From contig CM040088.1 of NCBI GenBank assembly GCA_022496805.1, positions 19,623,001 through 19,687,000 on the forward strand: DNA of 64,000 nt, in the 5' to 3' direction. Numbering within the stretch: the stretch's first letter is position 1; every line of letters starts with the position of its first letter. The position numbers and the translations under genes were made by a program. The stretch comes from Pohlia nutans. Taxonomy: Eukaryota > Streptophyta > Bryopsida > Bryales > Mniaceae. Below are positions 23,793-33,414 of the stretch, one piece after another. The notes below the pieces were generated by a model. That model searched no databases and had not been told where the DNA came from. It saw nothing but the letters and a program-made list of their open reading frames with translations.

Positions 23793-24879
23793 AATCAAAT
23801 TTGGCATATTGAACAATAATCAAATTTTTGAACCAAAGAAACACCATGTAGGACTCATAATAATTAAAATGCAGTTGGTCAGGCTTCTTGGTCCTTTAGG
23901 TGAATTAGTCATGCATGTCATGGGATCTTGATCATTGATTCTTTGAGTTTGTCAATTTCAAACCTTGAATCAATCTAATAAAACTTTCTAATGAGGTTCA
24001 ATTCTTCAATGAGTCAATTATGCATATTAATACGTATAATAACATATTAGATAAATTAGTATCTAGTACAACAAAAATTTGAAGGATTTAGGGTCATCAA
24101 AAAATAAATAAAATTCCTTATTCCTAACAACATGCAACCTTTCATGCAGGCATGCAACTCCATGCACACAAAGGCATACTCTCATTTTGTACATAAGTGT
24201 ACATGGTGCACATTTATAATTTTATTACTTTGATGATTTTGTAGTCATTTTTCCAAACACGGTGTGAATGGGTTAGAAAGACTTGAGAAGCCTTGCTTTT
24301 TTGTTTGTTTGCACATACTAAGGAATTCTACTCGTGCCTCAATCACATGCATGTGGATTGGTCTTTGAGGAAACAAAGTTGGAGAGATGGGAAAAAATGA
24401 AGGTATAAGGACAAGAAAGGTCGATGCGATTGGTGTGTTGTTCAAAGCTATGTTCTTGCAAGCGTCATTCTTACATTCATTCTTTGGGTACATTCATTTT
24501 TGCTTCATAGTTATGATCAAAGTAGATTGTTCTATGTACAACAACTGGGTAGTCATTGGTTAGGTAGATGAAAATCTCTCAACTTTGTTGTTGGTAGGCT
24601 AAACTAAGCGAACCTGTACATTCAAAATTTTCAAAATTTGCAGGTATCACGTACTCAAGTGATTAGGTGCTTAAAAGTTTCATTTGTCCATTTTTTAAAA
24701 TTTTGACTTATATTTGGATTTAAATCCAATTGAAAGTGATTATTATGTGTAAGAACTTGAATTGTAAAATACATTTGAGCATTTGATTGACAAAATATAA
24801 AGTTGACTTTGGACTCCATGGCATTAGTTTGACAAAGCAAAGAAGTTAGTAGGAAAATGATGTGTTGAACTGTTGGTTC

Positions 24880-25432
24880 AATGTTGCAAATTTTGCCAAT
24901 TTTGTATTGATGTTGATACAATGTTGAGACAATGTTTAGTCAATGTTGCCCCAATGTTGACCCAATGTTGACACAATTTGTATAGATGTTGATGCAATTG
25001 TGAGCCATCAACACCACAACAATGTAACCTTGTTGGCACAATAACAGCTAACATAATGATTATACTTTCAACATTGGTTCAATGTTGAGGCAATGATGTG
25101 CAAATGATGTGTCAAAGTTGAACCAATGATGTGCAAATAATGTATACATATGTATATGGTTAAGCAATGTCTCAACAAATTCCATCCAAATTTTGTTACA
25201 ATGTTGTCCGCATTGTATGCTCTAACAATGACCACTTTTTGATTCAATAATTACATAGCATTATGAAAGTGATATTGAAACAAGGCTTCTGGTGCAATGT
25301 TTTGTCAATGTGCATTGTACCATTATTGAGTCAACGTTGGACTCTTAGATTGTGTCAACCTAGTTGACACATCATTGTCTCAATGTTGATTCAAAACATA
25401 TGGACGTTTGAGATGCCCCCCCCCCCCCCGGT
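24880..25432. repeat. Degenerate CAATGTTGA repeat and C13 run
   Basis: Repeated words of the form caatgttga(c/g)(a/c) cover most of this interval. A run of C at 25416-25429 follows, directly inside the TTAA-type right end at 25443. Confidence 0.7.
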
Positions 25433-25516
25433 CCTTTAGGGGTTAAGTTACGATGACTATGTTCATGTTGTTTTGTTCTCTGTCATCCTTGACTTGCTAT
25501 GTGCACATCATGTAAG

Positions 25517-25612
25517 GGATATAACCGATCCCGAGCATCCATACTCCCTGGAGCAGCTCAACGTGGTGTCGGAGGATTCCATCTTCGTGGATGATTCGAA
25601 AAGTTATGTCAA
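25517..25612 (+). pseudogene. Isolated exon of a MIP18/AE7-type Fe-S assembly protein
   Basis: This segment encodes RDITDPEHPYSLEQLNVV then SEDSIFVDDSKSYV. That corresponds to the strongly conserved N-terminal block of MIP18 family proteins (AE7 in Arabidopsis, CIA2 in animals), which help load cytosolic and nuclear Fe-S proteins. It is bordered by a possible AG acceptor (25515-25516) and a good donor, AA|GTAAGT. The next conserved block of the family (the hypersensitive-cysteine region) is not visible downstream in the window. The exon is therefore either a fragment or part of a gene broken up by insertions. Confidence 0.65.
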
Positions 25613-25654
25613 GTAAGTGACCATCTAGTTCGTAACCCTAATTATGCGAACGAT

Positions 25655-25905
25655 CACTAGAAGTTTTGGAGGACTTAGTCGGGGCTAACGCTTCATGCGT
25701 TAGCCCCCCTTTTAGCCCCCCGTAGCATTAGGTTTCTTAACTTGGGAACTCTTTTTTATGAAGACATTAGCCCCCAAAAATGGTCCGCTTGCCCCGGCTA
25801 AAGTATATTAGCCCTGGCTAAAGTTTGAGGGATTAGCCCTCATTATTGGGAGATTAGCCCCCCATTGGTCCATTAGCCCCAGGGGCTAACGCTCCGAAAT
25901 CTTCC
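25655..25905. repeat. TTAGCCCC-rich element
   Basis: Seven or more copies of the word TTAGCCC(C) occur in 250 bp. A perfect hairpin GGGGCTAACGC / GCGTTAGCCCC lies at about 25682-25708, and the reverse word GGGGCTAACGC recurs near the right edge. It looks like the terminal part of a DNA element with subterminal repeats. It interrupts the region after the MIP18 exon. Confidence 0.6.
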
Positions 25906-25965
25906 TGTGGATGCTCAGTGAGATCGAATGTTCTTTGTATTTTTGAATTGCTTTTTGGTTGTTAG

Positions 25966-26209
25966 GTCGAAGGGCTTTCTGACTAGTTTGTACTATAGAG
26001 GAGGAAACCAGCAGACTTTAGGGTTCCTTCAGACCCTCATAGATGAAGATCCTGATCCTGTGCTTTTTGAAGAGGTTCATAAATCACAAACCGTAGAAAA
26101 CGGAGCGAGTAAGGTTTGTGATACGATTGGATCGCCTGCAAGGCTGTGCATGCCGTCCTGCATGAATTCGTTTCGACATAATTTTGTGTCAAATATAATA
26201 CAGATTTAA
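25966..26209 (+). other. Unrecognised open frame after a possible splice acceptor
   Basis: After TTGTTAG an open frame encodes SKGFLTSLYYRGGNQQ and LQTLIDEDPDPVLFEEV. It may be an exon, since base composition is less AT-rich here. There is a faint likeness to the QLQDE..P.FV.EV block of histidine-phosphotransfer proteins, too weak to call. Confidence 0.25.
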
Positions 26210-26251
26210 CATAAAAACAGTATGGACCATAGATGGTCTTCTTTTCGTGTT

Positions 26252-27147
26252 TGTACAATCACCTATAGAAAGTAAGGTAACCCCACAATCCACCATTCAC
26301 TAAAACGCTTCCCAAACTCACTGCAATGGTTTGCCGATCACCAAAATTTTCCCACAATACAGCTTGTGTATGGCACACTTTTGTGCCAAATTTGGTACAA
26401 GGAAGATGAACAGAAGTTGCATTAATGTCAATTTTCCAACTTTTATGTCTGATGTGAAAAAAAATGCATATCAATTACACAAAAGCTTTTAAGGATCCAA
26501 TTTTTTTGTAAAAGGTAGAAGTCACAATAAGGAACAATATGGTGTTATAAAAAAGAATGGTATTCCTAGGTATTTTAAAATTAAATGGTGTCCGCATGCA
26601 ATTCAAAATTAAAAATGTAAGGTCAAGTTTTAGTTTAATTATATAATAAAGTAATTGATCTATTTTTGTCACTTTTTTAATGACATTATATTGTTCTTGA
26701 TTGTGACAATACAGTCTCACAAAAAATTTGACAAAATTATGCTAATTAATTTATTGTATAATTAAACTAAAATCTGGCCTTAATTTTTTAACTTTGAATT
26801 GCATGTAGACACCATTTAATTTAAAAATACCTAGGAATACCATTCTTTTTTATAACACCATATTGTTCCTTATCGCGACTTCTACCTTCTATAAAAAATT
26901 TGGATCCTTGGATGCTTTTGCGTAATTGATATGCATTTCTTTCACATTAGACAAAAAAGTTGATAAATTGACATTATTGCAACTTCCGGTCATCTTCCTT
27001 GCACCAAGTTTGGCACAAAATTGCATCATACACAAGCTGTATTATAGGAAAATTTTGGTGATTGGCAAATCATTGTAGTGAGTTTGGTAAGTGTTTTAGA
27101 GAATGGAGGAATGTGAGGTTACCTTACTTTCTATAGGTGACTGTACA
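26252..27147. mobile_element. 0.9-kb foldback element
   Basis: The two halves are inverted copies of each other: TGTACAATCACCTATAG with 'aaagtaaggtaacc' on the left returns as the complement ending at 27147. Similarity continues inward for almost 400 bp to a centre near 26700. The arms differ by scattered substitutions and small gaps. No gene; the open frames in both arms are mirror artefacts. Confidence 0.88.
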
Positions 27148-27358
27148 TTGTCATGTTTTGTGCTAAGTTAGAGTTGTGATCTGTGTAGATTGGAATTTGG
27201 GAATCTGGTAATTAGTACACAAGGTTGTCTACTGTAGTTACCTAATTGAGCAAGGTTTTTCAAGTCAAAATGGTCACATGATATAATACCTTTCAATATT
27301 GTCAGTTTTGAGAAATTCCTGCTTGTACGTGGGCAATCTCCACCTAGGTTACTAGATG

Positions 27359-27936
27359 TTAACCCCTAAAGCGCCAATCGTCCATTTTTGTTTGGACAAT
27401 GTACAGATTTAATCCACCTTTTCTCATCTGTCATGCACTTTTTGCAATGAAAAGAAATACAACAAAATTCTATGGCAAGATAGCTTCATGCATGTGTGAT
27501 CCAATTAGAAAGGGGATGATGTGTGAAATTTTTATGCCTCATTTCATGTTGCAGTGATTTTCCAAAAATTTCAAATTTTTTAGTCTGAATGTGCACTTGA
27601 AAAAATAAACTTATAAAATTAAGCAACCAAAAAATCTCAAAAAATGGCTACACTTAGAGTATCACATTTCAACCCATGACAACAAATTTTATCCATAAAT
27701 TGTCAATATCATATTTGTAATTGAATTACAAAATATTTTGAATTTCAAGTTTCATTTTTTTTTTATAAATATGGGTAATAGCAATCGCAGGTCAAACCGT
27801 ATGGATAGAATCTAAAATTTATAATGTACAACTTTTATTCATACATCAAGTTCAAAATATTCCTCTTAGTCACATTTTTTAATGCATCTTTGCAAAATTG
27901 CCAAATTTGGAGAGGGGTGAGGACGTTTGGGATTAA
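27359..27936 (+). mobile_element. TTAA-type MITE, family A, copy
   Basis: TTAACCCCTAAAGCGCC on the left; GGACGTTTGGGATTAA on the right. 578 bp, colinear with the copy at 2294-2868. Confidence 0.83.
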
Positions 27937-28010
27937 CACTCTCTTGTTGATTCAATGAGCACAAAAGATATGACTATTTATCTTTATAAACTGGTAACAC
28001 GCACACATTA

Positions 28011-28304
28011 GAGCATCCACACCCATGCATGCTAAAGATGACTCGCTAAAATTATTCATTTGTATTTGAAGAGCCCTTGAAATTACACTCCCTCCACCCT
28101 CAAACGCCCTTTAAAAACCAAAAGTGCACATCAAATAGTCAATGAACCAATCACAAGTAGAATGTGGGATATAGTCAACTAAACTTAGATTTCAAGGGCC
28201 ATTTCTTAACATGCTAGGATTCAGGGTCATGAGGCATTTTTGAAATGCCTCTTAACATTTTTCATCTAGTTATTCAGTGTGTCACACTCTTTGAGGGGAT
28301 GCTC
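28011..28304. mobile_element. MITE with GAGCATCC ends and TA target
   Basis: GAGCATCC starts at 28011 and GGATGCTC ends at 28304. Both are flanked by TA. The inverted similarity is short, about 12 bp. A TA duplication suggests a mariner- or Harbinger-type origin. Confidence 0.5.
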
Positions 28305-28457
28305 TACCTTTTAACACCCTTTCAAATAAAGATAGGCTATAGTGAATCTTATATTTTTTTGAGTCTTTTTTCTTAGATTTTATCTATGGTGAAGAAGGGT
28401 GAGTTTTCACAAATGTTCAAGAATGTTATGGATTGTTGATGTTTTTTAGTACTCTTT

Positions 28458-28602
28458 TACTAATAGAAAGGTGTGTTTGGGAGTACCAAGCTATAGCGCC
28501 AGAGCATGGTGCTTTGAACACCAACTTGATGCCCAAATGGGCCGTTGGAACTATGCTTTGGTCTTATAACTTGGTGCCTCAAGCACCCCTTTTCTACTAG
28601 TG
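28458..28602. mobile_element. CACTA-type MITE (CACTAGTAGAAA family)
   Basis: The right end CCTTTTCTACTAGTG is intact; the left end has mutated to TACTAATAGAAAGG. TTT flanks it on both sides (28455-28457, 28603-28605), a 3-bp duplication. It is 145 bp. Confidence 0.75.
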
Positions 28603-28605
28603 TTT

Positions 28606-30917
28606 AACCCTGGTAACTTAAGTGAAATTTTATTTGGTTGATCAAGAAGTAACTTGAGTCACAATTAATTTCAAAACACATTAGCCATATTTGTAAAATT
28701 TTGATTAGAACCATTTACTCTCATCAAAAATACACCAAACTCACCAATTTTTTTAAAGACTTTCTGATTAATTTTTTTCATTGAAAATCATGGAATTTGT
28801 AATAAAATATTCTTAAAATTCCTTATAAATTAAATTTCCTTATAAAATTTGGATTTTTTTTTCAAAAAGTAATTTAGCTGTTTTTTTAACCAAGGAGTCA
28901 AGTATAAATAGGGAAGTGTAACATATTAATGTATGTCCATGCATAATCCTTGGTTTTTGTTCTCTCCTCCCTTTCTCTGTTGAGCACATTGATGAATTTG
29001 AACCCTAATGCCAAGTTTATGGTCAATTACTAGACTATCCTCATGCATATCGAGAATTTGTGAATTCTATGGTAGAGTACATGAAAGAACTAGAGAAGAT
29101 GACATGATCAAGGCTCCGAGAGCTTTAAAGGGAATTTTGGTATGAATTGATAAGTAATGGACAGAGTTGTCATCAAAGAGCCAACATGACCTCAGATTGG
29201 GCGTGGAATTTTTCAAATCAAATTTGCCGATGAACAAGACGGTGGATTCACGAAACTTGAATTTTATAAGCATCCTTCTATTTCTATACAATTCTTATTG
29301 ATTTTTCATATGTTATTAAAGGCAAGATAACAAGTCGGTTTACAAACTTTGTATAAACATTTGATAAAATTGAAATGTCAGGTTCATATTCCTGGATGCA
29401 ACAATAGGCCTCTAAAAAATGCTATGTTATTGAAAATTTGTGGTTAATTATTCAGTCATAATTTTGAAGGACCGAAGTTAATACAAATTGAAGTGTTATT
29501 GCCTTTCACTATTATTGTTTAAAAATCAGGTCATCTCAATTCATTATTAGCATAGTTTAATTCATTTTCCCTGTGTTGAATATTGTGGTAATATTTATAA
29601 ATAAATAGCATATAGAAAAATGCCAAAATCATTATAATATTTCCCACAATGACATCATTTTTAACATCAATAAGATAGTCTTTGTTTAAAGAGAGAACTT
29701 ACGCCATTTTAAAAACTACATAGAAAAAAAGATGGGATATTTATTTATTCCCACAAAACAAACTAGAGTTTTATTTGAACTTCCAAGATACTCTTCTCTC
29801 ATTCTGGTTTGAAATTAAGGTAGATGAACTACATGCGATCAAGGGGTATTTAATTGGGAGCTATCGCATAATTGAAATATTCTACAAATTAAGAGAATAT
29901 TCTACTTATACTCTAGGTATATATTTGAAATATTCATTATTTGATTTTAAAGCACCCTATATTACATCTAAAATTTTATAATTTGGTAGAAATTATACCT
30001 CCCAATGAATAAAACCCACCCTGTATTTTTATCACAAGTCATTTTCTAAAGTTTTGCAAGTGCACCCCCTAGCTTATTCCATTCCCACTTCAAATTATGT
30101 TCCATAATAAGTGCTAGTGCGGTGCACTTCAACCGTCTCTTCAAGATTGTAAACCCTCATGCAATTTACACACATTATTTCACGAATCAAGTTCTTATTT
30201 TCATGTCATGTTTGTGTACTCCGCATGTAATTATTACATGATTTCAAAAGGATCGGATACAATTTTTAATTTTTAATTTTTAAAGTCAATTATTTCCTTA
30301 TTTTTAAAGTGATTTTTTTCCAAATTTATTACATAAGTTTTGATGGTCAAAAATCCTTAAAAGGTAGGAATAAGGTACCTCATTCTTCTTCTTCAGCTTT
30401 GAACTTACAATCTTCTCTCTTCTAGAAGGCAGGGATGAACACCATTGTCATGTATATGAATTAATGTACCGTTTATAACTGACGGTCAGATTCAGACAGC
30501 CTGGTGTCAAAATTGAATTCCACGTCACATTTTGAGCGGTCATAAACCAATCACAAGATGACATGTGGCACTTTTGATAATTAATTAATGTCAAAACCGA
30601 GTCAATTGAGCATGACACAAACAGGGTACTGGTGAGCTCAGTAATATCACACAATGAGTCTCAATGAAAAGGCAGTTGACCACCGCTTTTGAGAAAAGAA
30701 AAATAAAAGAATAGAAGCGAAAAAAAATCAAAAGGATGGCCACCGCATTTGATTTGGAAGTTCAGAAAAAATTGTAGAAGAAATTAAAAGAATGCTGCAA
30801 AGTGAGTTTATTGCCATTACTGTGAGACACACTAATTGTTTTAAAATGGTTACATCTTTGACTCAAGAGGAATTTCTTTTCTTGAAATATGTTTATGGGC
30901 ATTCTACACATCAGTAG
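28606..30917. other. Long AT-rich spacer, no gene seen
   Basis: Short open frames exist at 29775-29981 and 30448-30654, but they show no motif, no splice context and no bias I can recognise. I find no clear inverted or tandem repeats in this 2.3-kb stretch. Confidence 0.4.
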
Positions 30918-31086
30918 TACACCAAAATCACCATATACTCTGTCCCAAGGAATTTATGAGAGGCTTTACTAATAATAAAAATTTCAAATATTGTGGTAAA
31001 ATTCATCCAAAATCAGATGAGAAGTTGTCAAAATGGATGAATGTACCCACAACATTCACCCACAATATATGGAGATTTCGGCATAG
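30918..31086. mobile_element. MITE with AAATCACCATATA ends, copy 1
   Basis: The left end has ACC(A/G)AAATCACCATATACT and the right end its near complement (TATATGGAGATTTCGG). A second member lies at 43583-43763. The interior is shared, including 'gtggatgaat..acccac' type words. Confidence 0.65.
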
Positions 31087-31162
31087 TACCAATATCTTCG
31101 ACATACTTGCCTTCTGTAAAAAGTTATAACCTTGAGTAATGGGTGTAGTTGAAGTACCCGTG

Positions 31163-31515
31163 ATGGTAAGGGCCACTTCACACTATGGCCGAAGGTCAAG
31201 AGGCCGTCGGTTTTCACCAATCATATTGCAAGAGACCAAGAATTCGGCCTCTCGACCCTTCACACTAAAAGCCAAAGTCCAAAGGTCGTCGCCCTCCACA
31301 ATGCCTACATAGCAGCACTTTTTGATTAAGGCGACGGACTCTTGAAGGAAGTTTGGGTCAAACAGGAATAGAAACCCAAACTATGGTCGAGAGTCGGTTG
31401 ATTTTTTTTCACAAAAAATCAAAACTATATTTTATTGCCTATTTTCAGCCCATTTTTTGGACTCTCAACAAAATTTGGCCACTCAATCCCACGGCCTCTT
31501 GACTTATACCCTAAG
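31163..31515. mobile_element. Candidate MITE with GGGCCACTTCACACTA end
   Basis: The left end GGGCCACTTCACACTATGG also appears inverted at 8794-8812. Just inside, GTCAAGAGGCCGT is matched inversely at about 31492-31504. The right boundary is approximate. Confidence 0.45.
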
Positions 31516-31724
31516 AGCCTTGTGCAATTTTTCTTCTGTATTTAAAAACTAAAAATAAATTTTTTTGAAATACTTCAGTTGATTGGTAAGTCACAAAGTT
31601 AGAGCAAGTTGTGGAGCTACCACAAGAGGGATTTGTGGAGCTACCAAGCTACAAATCTTGTGCCTGGAAAGTGTACCGGAACTAAGTTAAGGTAGATGAC
31701 CTCATTAGACATTGCAGACATTGA

Positions 31725-32287
31725 GGGCCAGTTTAGACTACCGGTACGGACTAACAAGTTGTTCCAAAAATTGGTGGTTAGTTGGCCTAATTATGAACTC
31801 ATCTTGGGACGACTTGGGTTTACACTGCTGGGAAAAAAGGAGAATGACCACGGGCACCGAGGTCCCCCAAAAACCTATAAAGTGGCTTGGTGGATAATGT
31901 TTCATGGTCCAAGTTGTTTTGCAGCCGGTTGAGCATAGTCCAAATCGCTTTACGGCCAGTCGAGCAAAACAGACTCTCTCACCGTGAAATTAGGAAACCA
32001 TGGCTAGAAAATGATGTTTTAATATTTTTCAATCCTTTTATTTTTATTTAATTTTTTTTTCAACGTTATTGTAGTTATTGTAGTTAGACATACATTAAAA
32101 ATATTAGCTCACTCTCTTTTTGGTGCATGGTCATTCCTCTTGGTCGAAATTCAGTTTACACCTAGTGAAAAGGTGGCCCGAGAGCCTTAAAATTTACATT
32201 TTTATGAAGTGTGACCATAGAAGTGTGACCATGAGAATAATCCATTTTCCTTGGTCACAACACTTGGTCCATAGTCTAAACTAACCC
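31725..32287. mobile_element. MITE with GGGCCAGTTTAGACTA ends
   Basis: GGGCCAGTTTAGACTA at 31725 is matched by TAGTCTAAACTAACCC ending at 32287, with one mismatch. 563 bp. The end resembles that of the neighbouring element at 31163, so the two may be relatives. Flanks give no clear duplication. Confidence 0.65.
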
Positions 32288-32550
32288 TTAGGATAACCAA
32301 TGTTGATTCCATTCTAGTCATACAATTGGTCTAATGCAATTTTTTTTTAGTGAAATTAGATAATTCTTTTAAAGAAAAACTACAAATGAGTGTGTTTTTT
32401 TTTTTTTTTTTTTTTTAAATTTTTAAAATTTTTTTTTTTTAATATGATATATTGCTCTCTCCAACAGATTTAGAGTTGGACCTATGTAGTATTCTTCATC
32501 CTTGTAAATACTCTTCAATGAAATGAGGACAAAGAAAGAGTTATTGTTTG

Positions 32551-32581
<31 letters not shown>

Positions 32582-33410
32582 GACTACAATAAATAATAGT
32601 AAGGACGTCATATTGTACATGTTGAATATAAAACATCAAAGAACAATCATTTTAGAGCCTTCATATTGTATCTGCCATAGGAAAAATATGATAAGCATTT
32701 TAGGTGAGTAAAATGATCAATATGAATGTAGTTTTTGTTGATCATTTGGTAATCTAATGACTGTTTAGGAGATTATGGCAATACACTTCAAAAATTCATA
32801 AAAATTTCATAATTTTTCAAAAAAAAGAAAGTTCAAAAGCTATAACCTTCTCTTATATTTACCCACATGCAAATAATAATAATAATAATTATTATTATTA
32901 TCATTTTTATTTTATTTTATTTAAAAAAATTAAAAAAATTGTATTTTCTCAATTACTCCACACATGCACAACAACTAATGTACCCACAATGGACTCATCT
33001 ACTTTGTAAAAACTGAGTTACATCTCAAGTTTTTTTCTTATGAACAATAAATATTCAATGGAAATATATTGTGTTGTAAAAAGCCAAAGGTCAAGAAGAC
33101 AATACATCTATGTTTCAAACCAACTACAAAAGGAGTAATTATTGTCAATATTACTAATTACAAAGAAGTGGCTTTTTAACACAAATATATTTGTGGCTTA
33201 GTAAATCCAAACCCACAACAATTGTCACTTTTCTGTAGCACTCACTATCTATATCCTTGAAACCCCAACTCGACTAAATCTTACTATCAATATCCTTAAA
33301 ATCGCAACTCAACTAAATCTCACTATCTATATATTTAAAACCCCAACAACTTGAATTTCCTCAATTTCTAATTCCAGAAGCCGCGTGGGGGCCTTATGGT
33401 CCTTTAGGAG
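32288..33410. other. AT-rich spacer with poly-T and poly-A tracts
   Basis: A T-rich tract lies at about 32393-32440 and an A29 run at 32551-32579. The A run could be the tail of a retroposed sequence, but I cannot define a 5' end or target duplication. AATAAT repeats occur at 32875-32902. Confidence 0.4.
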
Positions 33411-33414
33411 TTAA

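Larger units (their letters stand above)
20426..25446. mobile_element. Candidate 5-kb TTAA-type element carrying a GPDH gene fragment
   Basis: Left end TTAACCCCTAAAGGACCG and right end CGGTCCTTTAGGGGTTAA form an 18-bp perfect inverted pair, each with TTAA. Inside are 1.4 kb of AT-rich DNA, the broken glycerol-3-phosphate dehydrogenase fragment (22012-23385), a small MITE and a CAATGTTG-type repeat next to a C13 run. The arrangement suggests capture of a host gene segment, but two independent insertions on either side of a host relic would look the same. Confidence 0.5.
18978..33414. mobile_element. Candidate large TTAA-type element or pair of termini
   Basis: The left end starts TTAACCCCTAAAGGACCGTA and continues through 'aggcccccacgcggct'. 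The right end, read inversely, carries the same with two changes in the first 37 bases. Weaker inverted similarity goes on for about 85 bp ('gaggaaattc' and beyond). If both ends belong to one insertion it is 14.4 kb and encloses a nested 5-kb element, gene fragments, a foldback element and several MITEs. If not, they are ends of two separate members of the same family. I cannot decide from one sequence. Confidence 0.45.

Noticed and set aside
25966..26209. Histidine-phosphotransfer protein exon
   Set aside because: Only a short resemblance around LIDEDPDPVLFEEV; the phospho-accepting His block is not visible.
32393..32579. SINE or processed pseudogene with poly-A tail
   Set aside because: No definable 5' end, internal promoter boxes or target duplication; may be homopolymer only.
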